A DNA stretch of 64,000 nt from CAZHHH01 sp052400685. GTDB taxonomy: Bacteria; Bacteroidota; Bacteroidia; Bacteroidales; Marinilabiliaceae. The notes beneath the pieces were generated by a model. The model saw nothing but the letters and a program-made list of their open reading frames with translations. It was not told the origin of the DNA and ran no database searches. Location of the stretch: the NCBI GenBank assembly GCA_052400685.1, contig JBQTGJ010000003.1; one strand, written 5' to 3'. Shown in pieces: positions 57,787 to 64,000 of the stretch (positions within the stretch are counted from its first letter, which is position 1; the number at the start of each line of letters is the position of its first letter). The translations under genes were made by a program, and so were the position numbers.

Positions 57787-59838
57787 TTAATAGGCCAACA
57801 ATTCACGGGCAGCCGACAATACTTTCTGAGTATTAGGTAAAACCGCAGCTTCAAGTATACGATTAAAACCGACGGGTGTAAAAGCTGAGCCCACACGCTT
57901 AACCGGCGCATCCAGATATTCAAACCCCAAATCGGCGATGACTGCTGCTATCTCACCGCCAAAGCCTGCAAACACTTTATCTTCATGAACAACCATGGCT
58001 CTTGATGTCTTTTTGATGGAAGCCAAAATAGTTTCTTCGTCCAAGGGCGATAAGCTACGTAAATCAACCACTTCAATATTGGCCACACCTTCTTTTGCCA
58101 GCTTTTCTGCTGCCTCCAGACAAAAATGAGTGGTATTTCCATAAGTAAACATTGTCATATCCGTTCCTTCCCGACGAATACGAGCCTTCCCAAATGGAAC
58201 CTCAAAATCATCAGGCACCGGACTGGCAGCTTTGGGCGCATTGTATAACGCTTTAGGCTCTAAAAACAAGGTCATGCCTTCACTACGTATGGCTGTTCGT
58301 AATAAGCCGGCTGCATCGTCGGCAAAGGACGGATATACCACCCGAACTCCCGGAAATGTAGCCAAAGCCCCTTCAATGGTTTGCGAATGGTACAAACCTC
58401 CACCAATATAGCCACCCGAAGCCAGACGTACAGTAATATTAGGCGAAAACTGGCCTTTGGTGCGCCAGTATTCATGGGTCGTTTCTACAAATTGCTCCAT
58501 GGCCGGCCAAAAATAATCTGCAAATTCGGCCCCTTCAACCACTACACGCAAGTTTTTCTTATAGCGCGACATACCATTGGCTGTGCCCATGATAAAATCT
58601 TCGGCAATTGGAGCGTTAAAGACACGTTTTTTACCAAACTCCTGTTGTAACCCTTTGGATACATTAAAGATGCCACCTTTGTCTTTATTGGCAATGTCCT
58701 GTCCCCACAGGTATGTGTCGGGATTAAGGCGAAATTCAGCTCTCAACGTTTCATTTAAAGCCTGTATAAACTTAAGAGGTTCTCCTTCATAATGATGGGT
58801 ACCACCGGGATATTTATCGGCCTTATAAGGTGTTGGAATCACAAAATCGTAGATTGATTCTGCGGTAGGCTGAGGCGCTGTCAGTGCTTTTTTATGTGCT
58901 GCTTTTACTTCTTTGGTAACACGGTCTTCAATCTCTTTTAATTCCTCTTCGGTCGCACGATTATAACGAACCAGTAAACGACGGTATTTGGCCAGAGGAT
59001 CGTTTTCTTTTGAATAGCTCAATTCATTCTCATCACGGTATAACTCATGACGGTCGCTGTTACTATGCGAGCCAATACGTATACAGTTCGCGTGAACCAA
59101 CACAGGCTTTTGCTCTTTTTTGGTCCATGCAACTGCTTCAGTCATGGCATTCATTGAATCAAAGACGTCTTTACCATTACAATAAATAATGCGCAAATTT
59201 TTAAACCCTTCGAAGTTTTTGGCCACTTTACGATTGGCTGTCTGATCCTGTTTGGGCACTGAAATGCCATATCCATTATCCTGAAAGACAAAAATAACCG
59301 GTAATTGTTCGTTTGAAGCACCATTAATAGCCTCATAAACATACCCTTCGGAAACAGAACTTTCACCTTGACTACTAATAACCACAGCATCCTTCTCATC
59401 GTATGTTTTGAGTGCCCGGCCCAAACCCGAAGCATGTAATGTATGGTTGCCGGTACAGCTGCTCACATTATGGATATTCCAGGATGGTTTGGCAAAGTGA
59501 TTGGACATATGCCGACCACCGCCGGCCACATCAGCATCCCGGGAAATGCCATTATAGATAATTTCTTCGGGAGTCATGCCCGCCGAAACACAAGTTTGCA
59601 AATCCCGGTAATATGGAAATAAATGGTCCTTATTTTTACGAAACGACTGACCAATTGCCAGCTGAATACCATCGTGCCCGGCAGCCGGTGCGTGGTACGA
59701 CCAACCGATGGCCTGCTTAAGATAATTGGGGGCACGCTCATCCAGCGTACGACCCAGAAACAGAAGATAGTACCATTTTAAAAGGGTCTCTTTTTCTGTC
59801 TTTTTTATTGAATAAATGATTGGAACATTACTTTTCAT
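57787..59838 (-). CDS. 2-oxoacid dehydrogenase E1 component, fused alpha and beta subunits
   Basis: Start at the ATG at 59836-59838 (MKSNVPIIYSIKK), directly after an R2 repeat; an upstream extension would run into the repeat. The 683-aa protein joins an alpha-type thiamine-diphosphate domain (SSQGESSVSEGYVYEAING, FQDNGYGISVPKQD) to a beta-type transketolase domain (APIAEDFIMGTANGMSRYKK, VVHEDKVFAGFGGEIAAVIA). With the E2 encoded upstream it forms a pyruvate or branched-chain 2-oxoacid dehydrogenase; the substrate cannot be settled from motifs. No E3 gene is in the window. Flavodoxin follows 33 bp downstream. Confidence 0.9.
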   Translation of the reverse strand: MKSNVPIIYSIKKTEKETLLKWYYLLFLGRTLDERAPNYLKQAIGWSYHAPAAGHDGIQLAIGQSFRKNKDHLFPYYRDLQTCVSAGMTPEEIIYNGISRDADVAGGGRHMSNHFAKPSWNIHNVSSCTGNHTLHASGLGRALKTYDEKDAVVISSQGESSVSEGYVYEAINGASNEQLPVIFVFQDNGYGISVPKQDQTANRKVAKNFEGFKNLRIIYCNGKDVFDSMNAMTEAVAWTKKEQKPVLVHANCIRIGSHSNSDRHELYRDENELSYSKENDPLAKYRRLLVRYNRATEEELKEIEDRVTKEVKAAHKKALTAPQPTAESIYDFVIPTPYKADKYPGGTHHYEGEPLKFIQALNETLRAEFRLNPDTYLWGQDIANKDKGGIFNVSKGLQQEFGKKRVFNAPIAEDFIMGTANGMSRYKKNLRVVVEGAEFADYFWPAMEQFVETTHEYWRTKGQFSPNITVRLASGGYIGGGLYHSQTIEGALATFPGVRVVYPSFADDAAGLLRTAIRSEGMTLFLEPKALYNAPKAASPVPDDFEVPFGKARIRREGTDMTMFTYGNTTHFCLEAAEKLAKEGVANIEVVDLRSLSPLDEETILASIKKTSRAMVVHEDKVFAGFGGEIAAVIADLGFEYLDAPVKRVGSAFTPVGFNRILEAAVLPNTQKVLSAARELLAY

Positions 59839-59947
59839 GTGCTTATAATTTGTTTTGTTGGTCAAATGAAACGCTCATAAACGAAGCATCGTACTGTTCG
59901 AAAATCAAGGATAAGCGAAGCTAACTTTTTTATCATGATCGTTTCAT
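59839..59947 (-). repeat. R2 leader repeat before the E1 gene
   Basis: 109 bp. On the minus strand it begins ATGAAACGATCATGATAA, carries AGCGTTTCATTTGACC in place of the usual GGCGAGTTCCATGTGACC, and ends CAAATTATAAGCAC directly before the E1 ATG. The middle is diverged. Confidence 0.7.
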
Positions 59948-60068
59948 ATTTTCAGCTTTGATCTCAACTATGTCCCAAAGCCGTCACCTATTTTATAAAC
60001 CGCTTTGGGCCGGCACTAATATTGAATTTGCCGATTGACCAATAAATTTAGTGAAACTTTATTATCGT

Positions 60069-61388
60069 TTATATTTCCATATTAATATCCCATTCTTCGA
60101 GATAATCCGCAATTTTACGAAGGAAAAATCCACCCAGTGCCCCATCAACAACACGATGGTCGTACGAAAGCGACAAAAACATTTTATGGCGAATGGCAAT
60201 TACATCGCCTGTCGGGGTTTCAATTACTGCCGGTTTTTTCTCGATAGTCCCTGTTGCCAAAATGGCCACCTGGGGTTGATTTATAATCGGTGTTCCAATG
60301 GCATTTTTAAATGAACCAAAGTTAGTAATCGTGAAAGTTCCACCTTGTATATCTTCAGGCGATAACTTATTTTTCCGAGCCTGGTCGGCCAACCTGTTGA
60401 TATCGCTTGCCAGTCCCACCAAATTTTTCTGATCGGCCTGTTTGATAACAGGAACAATTAAGTTTCCCGATGGCAAAGCAACCGCCATACCGACATTCAC
60501 ATTTTTACGAATAATAAGGCTAGAACCACTCACCGAAGCATTAACGCCCGGGTAATCGCGCAAAGCCTTCGCCGTTGCCTGAGCGAACATAGGCATAAAG
60601 GTTAATTTCTCACCATATTTTTTCTGAAACGATTCTTTGTGCTTGTTACGCCAGATAACCAAATTGGTCACATCGGCCTCAACAATGCTGGTAACGTGTG
60701 GAGATACCTGTTTCGACATCACCATGTTATCGGCAATAAGCTTACGGATTCGATCCATTTCAACCACTTCATCGCCTTCATTTATTTTAACGTCTGGCAG
60801 CTTAATGTCCGGGCGAGTAGCGGCCACTGTTTTAGCACCGCCGGTTGCCGGAGTTGCAGCCGGTTTTTCCTGTTGTGTGGTTGCATTGCCACGTTGTTTA
60901 ACGTAGGCCAGAATATCTTCTTTAGTTACACGGCCATCTTTTCCGGTACCGGTGATTTTGTCCAATTCCTGAATTGAAATATTTTCTTCTTTGGCAATAC
61001 TTTTAACCAAAGGAGAATAAAAACGGTCGGAGTCTTTAAAGTCGTCGGCAGACTTGTCTGCATCAGAAACTTCGGCTTCTTTTTCCACTGGTTTTGCGGC
61101 TGCAGCCGGTGTTTTAACTTCTTCAGTTTCATCACCTGCGTCTTCGCCTTCCAAAGAGATAACGGCAACAACTTCACCAACAGGAACTAATGCATCTACT
61201 TCAAATTTAACTTCTTTAACCACCCCACTAACAGGTGATGGAATCTCAGAGTCCACTTTGTCGGTGGCAATTTCAAGTAATACCTGATCTTCTTCAATGG
61301 TATCGCCGGGTTTCACAAACCATTTTGTAATGGTTGCTTCTTCAACGCTCTCGCCCATTTTGGGCATTAGAATATCGAATGTTGACAT
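60069..61388 (-). CDS. Dihydrolipoamide acyltransferase (E2) of a 2-oxoacid dehydrogenase
   Basis: 439 aa. N-terminal lipoyl domain with lipoyl-lysine Lys44 in EIATDKVDSEIPSP, an Ala/Glu-rich linker, a peripheral-subunit-binding domain (YSPLVKSIAKEENISIQELD, GTGKDGRVTKEDILAYV), a second linker, and the catalytic domain with SYDHRVVDG (His411, Asp415). It acyl-transfers to CoA and forms the complex core for the E1 encoded 230 bp downstream. Pyruvate and branched-chain specificity are both possible. Confidence 0.93.
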   Translation of the reverse strand: MSTFDILMPKMGESVEEATITKWFVKPGDTIEEDQVLLEIATDKVDSEIPSPVSGVVKEVKFEVDALVPVGEVVAVISLEGEDAGDETEEVKTPAAAAKPVEKEAEVSDADKSADDFKDSDRFYSPLVKSIAKEENISIQELDKITGTGKDGRVTKEDILAYVKQRGNATTQQEKPAATPATGGAKTVAATRPDIKLPDVKINEGDEVVEMDRIRKLIADNMVMSKQVSPHVTSIVEADVTNLVIWRNKHKESFQKKYGEKLTFMPMFAQATAKALRDYPGVNASVSGSSLIIRKNVNVGMAVALPSGNLIVPVIKQADQKNLVGLASDINRLADQARKNKLSPEDIQGGTFTITNFGSFKNAIGTPIINQPQVAILATGTIEKKPAVIETPTGDVIAIRHKMFLSLSYDHRVVDGALGGFFLRKIADYLEEWDINMEI

Positions 61389-61814
61389 GTTATAAGAATT
61401 TGTTTAATATTTTACGCTTAATGATCTATCGATCTTGAACAAATAACGAACTTGTTCTAAAATGATGGCAAAATTATGATTTATATTTATTTTAAACAAG
61501 TCTAAATAAATACTCGCTACTGTGTTTATTTATCCTATTAACATCTCATTTACAAATTTGTTTGTGACACCTAAAATAATTTGAGAGAAGGAGAACAAAA
61601 AATTTCAAACGCCCCCGTATGAAAAATGCTATTCAATGTCGGGGGAAGGCTCTCCACTTCATCTCCAGCACCTCGGAATGAGATATTTGGCAGCTGCAAA
61701 AGTTCCTACCAAATGTTATGACTGAGAAACATACGGGAAAAATTGTGCCTTTGAAATATGAATACCGGAAGCAACATCCGGATAGAACATGGATATCCCA
61801 ACAGTATGAAAAAT
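61389..61814. other. Intergenic region upstream of E2 with one hairpin
   Basis: No gene recognised. GCCCCCG (about 61612) and CGGGGG (about 61639) can pair around a 20-odd-nt AT-rich loop. The region may hold an eroded repeat. Confidence 0.35.
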
Positions 61815-61960
61815 TAGCGATTGACCGAAAACTTCGGTGGTAGATAAAAAATATTCATTTTTAAGATTTACGAAGCCCTGAAAACGTGCGCAGACTCCCG
61901 AAAACGAACATTTTGAAAGCAAGCCTAACGCAAAAGTTGTTTTTTTCTGGCAAAGACTGT
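61815..61960. repeat. R1 family repeat, degenerate copy
   Basis: Shares GACCGAAAACTTCGGTGG, AGATTTACGAAGCCCTGAAA, CGAAAACGAACATTTTGAAA, GCAAGCCTAACGCAAAAGTT and the right end TTTCTGGCAAAGACTG with other R1 copies. It lies upstream of plsC. Confidence 0.55.
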
Positions 61961-62092
61961 AATTAAATACAAAATATCGCTGCTGAGTCGCTTTATTATC
62001 ATGGTTCCAAACTTTATGAGGGTTTTCTTGTATTTTATGTGGCTAAAAAATGTTTATTTTGTGTTTTTATGACTTTAACTTTAAGCAATTTT

Positions 62093-62830
62093 ATGCAAAT
62101 GATTCTCAATTATCTGTTAACCCCGTTTTATTATGTCGCTTTTGGATTAACGCTGGCTATATTTCACCCTGTTCAGATGTGGGCACTTCATTTAGGCAAT
62201 AGAGAGGCACATACCAATAGTGTTATAATGCTGAATAGGTTTCTAGTATTAAGTATGCGCATTATGGGGGTAAAAATGACGTTTGAAGGATTAGATAATC
62301 TGCCAAACGACCGGCCCTTAATTGTGGTATCGAACCATCAGAGTTTATTTGATATACAGGCTTTTGTACACGCGTTTCGCAGGTTTCATCCCAAATTTGT
62401 GGCCAAAATTGAGTTGGCACACGGTATCCCAAGCATTTCATATAATCTGCGTCATGGCGGATCGGCATTAATTGACCGTAATAATGGCAGTCAGTCCATT
62501 CGCGAAATTATCCGACTGGGGCGGCTTATCGAAGCCAAAAAATATGCTGTTTGTATCTATGCCGAAGGCACCCGTAATCCATCCGGCATTGTTCAAAAAT
62601 TTCAGTCGGCGGGTGTAAAAACCTTATTAAAGGCTGCACCTTCAGCGCTTGTAGTTCCTTTTGTTATTGATGGACACAACAGACTCATGAAAAATGGCTA
62701 TTTTCCGCTTCAATTTGGCACTAAACTTACTTATACGGCACTACAGCCCATTGAACCCTGCCAGCGCAACGCCGAGTCGTTGGTTGAGGAATGTGAGCAA
62801 CTGATAAAACTTCATTTGGGGCAAGCATAA
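62093..62830 (+). CDS. plsC: 1-acyl-sn-glycerol-3-phosphate acyltransferase (PlsC family)
   Basis: Makes phosphatidic acid at the inner membrane. Acyltransferase motifs: NHQSLFD (the HxxxxD-type catalytic pair), the glycerophosphate-binding AEGTRNPSG, and VVPFVIDGHNRLMKNGY. One or two N-terminal hydrophobic segments anchor it. Start choice is uncertain: the frame opens at a GTG at 62039, with ATGs at 62069, 62093 and 62099; I chose 62093 because homologues usually begin close to the MILNYLLTPFYY segment. It is monocistronic and converges with icd across a shared terminator. Confidence 0.88.
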   Translation: MQMILNYLLTPFYYVAFGLTLAIFHPVQMWALHLGNREAHTNSVIMLNRFLVLSMRIMGVKMTFEGLDNLPNDRPLIVVSNHQSLFDIQAFVHAFRRFHPKFVAKIELAHGIPSISYNLRHGGSALIDRNNGSQSIREIIRLGRLIEAKKYAVCIYAEGTRNPSGIVQKFQSAGVKTLLKAAPSALVVPFVIDGHNRLMKNGYFPLQFGTKLTYTALQPIEPCQRNAESLVEECEQLIKLHLGQA

Positions 62831-62871
62831 AAAAACAAAAGCGACCATTTTAGGTCGCTCTTGTTTTTTAT
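62831..62871. terminator. Bidirectional terminator between plsC and icd
   Basis: AGCGACC pairs with GGTCGCT, extended by A-rich and T-rich flanks on the two sides (ACAAAA... and ...TTGTTTTTT), directly after the plsC stop and 14 bp from the icd stop. Confidence 0.8.
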
Positions 62872-62884
62872 CTATATTTAAAAA

Positions 62885-64000
62885 CTATCTCATTTTTGCA
62901 TCAAGATTTTCTTTGATGGCACTCATAAACGCCTCGGTGGTCAAATAATGCTCTTCTTTCAGCTCTTTACCATGAATGGTCAGCGCCAAATCTTTGGTCA
63001 TATTACCACTTTCAACCGTCTCAACACAAACAGATTCCAGTTTCCGTGCAAAATCAATTAAAGGCTGATTGCCATCGAGTTTACCACGAAATGCCAACCC
63101 GCGTGTCCAGGCATAGATAGATGCGATAGGATTAGTGGATGTCGGCTTTCCCTGTTGATGCATGCGAAAGTGACGAGTTACCGTGCCATGAGCTGCTTCT
63201 GCTTCCATTGTCTGACCATCGGGAGTCACCAAAACAGACGTCATAAGTCCCAAAGAACCAAAGCCCTGAGCCAGCGTATCGGATTGTACATCGCCATCGT
63301 AATTTTTACAAGCCCAAACAAATTGTCCATTCCATTTTAAGGCCGACGCCACCATGTCATCAATCAATCGGTGTTCATAAGTGATGCCCAGCTCTTTAAA
63401 TTTAGCCTCGTAATACGTTTCATAAACATTTTGAAAAATGTCTTTAAAACGGCCATCGTATTGTTTTAAAATTGTGTTTTTAGTTGAAAGGTATAAAGGC
63501 CATTTCTTGTTGATAGCCTGATTAAAACAGCTGTGTGCAAAACCAGTAATACTCTCATCGGTATTATACATTGCCATTGCCACGCCGTCACCTTCAAAAT
63601 CGTACACGTTATACGACTGAATTTCGCTGCCGTCTTCGGGGGTAAAGGTGATGGTTAGTTTGCCTTTTCCCTTGACCAGAAAATCGGTGGCGCGATACTG
63701 ATCGCCAAAAGCATGACGACCGATACAAATCGGATACTCCCATCCCGGTACCAAACGTGGTACATTTTTAATAATGATGGGTTCACGAAATACGGTACCA
63801 CCCAATATATTACGAATGGTGCCGTTGGGTGATTTCCACATTTTTTTCAGGCCGAACTCTTCCACCCGTTTCTCGTCTGGTGTGATAGTGGCACATTTAA
63901 TCCCAACATTATATTTTTGAATGGCATGTGCCGAATCAATCGTCACCTGATCATTGGTGGCATCGCGGTTTTCCATACTCAAATCATAATATTTGATATT
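62885..64000 (-). CDS. icd: NADP-dependent isocitrate dehydrogenase (5' end outside window)
   Basis: TCA-cycle enzyme, isocitrate to 2-oxoglutarate, of the eukaryotic-type class II family. The visible 371 or so residues start within YYDLSMENRDATNDQVTIDS, which in homologues lies about 40 residues from the N-terminus, so the true start is beyond 64000. Seen: KCATITPDEKRVEEF, the substrate loop WKSPNGTIRN, the Mg-binding aspartates near DDMVASALKWNGQFVWACKN and DTLAQGFGSLGLMTS, and the NADP segment AAHGTVTRHFRMHQQGK with RH for NADP phosphate. Confidence 0.94.
   Translation of the reverse strand, partial: NIKYYDLSMENRDATNDQVTIDSAHAIQKYNVGIKCATITPDEKRVEEFGLKKMWKSPNGTIRNILGGTVFREPIIIKNVPRLVPGWEYPICIGRHAFGDQYRATDFLVKGKGKLTITFTPEDGSEIQSYNVYDFEGDGVAMAMYNTDESITGFAHSCFNQAINKKWPLYLSTKNTILKQYDGRFKDIFQNVYETYYEAKFKELGITYEHRLIDDMVASALKWNGQFVWACKNYDGDVQSDTLAQGFGSLGLMTSVLVTPDGQTMEAEAAHGTVTRHFRMHQQGKPTSTNPIASIYAWTRGLAFRGKLDGNQPLIDFARKLESVCVETVESGNMTKDLALTIHGKELKEEHYLTTEAFMSAIKENLDAKMR

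Overview
The window looks like ordinary chromosome of a Bacteroidota bacterium. Pointers to this are the many promoter boxes of the form TAnnTTTG, families largely confined to the phylum (DUF3822, DUF4105, GldI-type FKBP lipoproteins), a proposed-homoserine-kinase gene directly upstream of thrC, a fused E1 alpha/beta 2-oxoacid dehydrogenase, and neighbourhoods typical of the group (xerD-aroQ-pyk, recF-DUF721, TPR-ribH). A Marinilabiliales-like member is my guess. There are no rRNA genes, prophages, transposase genes or CRISPR arrays.

Layout. 0-7.4 kb: xerD (cut by the window start), aroQ, pyk, two identical tRNA-Asp genes, an operon of a pilin-like protein, DUF3822 and rsmD, and a RecD-like helicase. 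7.4-13.1 kb (minus): pgm, rfbD, rfbC, rfbA and a UDP-xylose-synthase-like gene, a sugar-nucleotide block without rfbB. 14-18.8 kb (plus): rpsA, a STAS protein, rnz, guaA, then a 22-bp minisatellite. 19.5-24.2 kb (minus): an AraC regulator, a fused betaine-type ABC permease/binding protein, its ATPase and an outer-membrane porin. 24.5-28.6 kb: tRNA-Gly, tRNA-Tyr, ribH, a TPR protein, recF, a DUF721 protein and ndk. 28.9-34.1 kb: nrnA, three FKBP-type lipoproteins, pyrBI and a flavin reductase. 34.2-41.2 kb: an AddA/RecB-like helicase-nuclease, the proposed homoserine kinase, thrC and a TPR protein. 41.4-48 kb: clpC, gyrA and a TPR protein. 48.5-57.8 kb: a serine hydrolase, a DUF4105/thioredoxin operon, an unknown gene, pyrKD, an XRE regulator and flavodoxin. 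57.8-64 kb: E1 and E2 of a 2-oxoacid dehydrogenase, plsC and icd (cut by the window end).

The genes are mostly housekeeping; the unusual material lies between them. Two dispersed repeat families recur. R1 is a MITE-like element of about 125-146 bp with imperfect terminal inverted repeats that can fold into one long hairpin. It is present in about a dozen copies of varied decay, and one copy supplies the stop codon of recF. R2 is a leader-like element of about 90-110 bp that begins ATGAAACGAGC and ends exactly at the start codon of the next gene (rfbD, rfbA, pyrB, thrC, E1, and in shortened form pyk). It is tandemly triplicated before rfbD.

A third signal is a set of GTTTACA-N2-TGTAAAC-type sites around 52.6-56.9 kb. 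One is a perfect 28-bp dyad just after the pyrKD promoter box, and another overlaps the promoter box of the neighbouring XRE gene, which suggests a self-regulating repressor that also controls pyrimidine synthesis. All assignments come from reading motifs by eye; no database search was possible.
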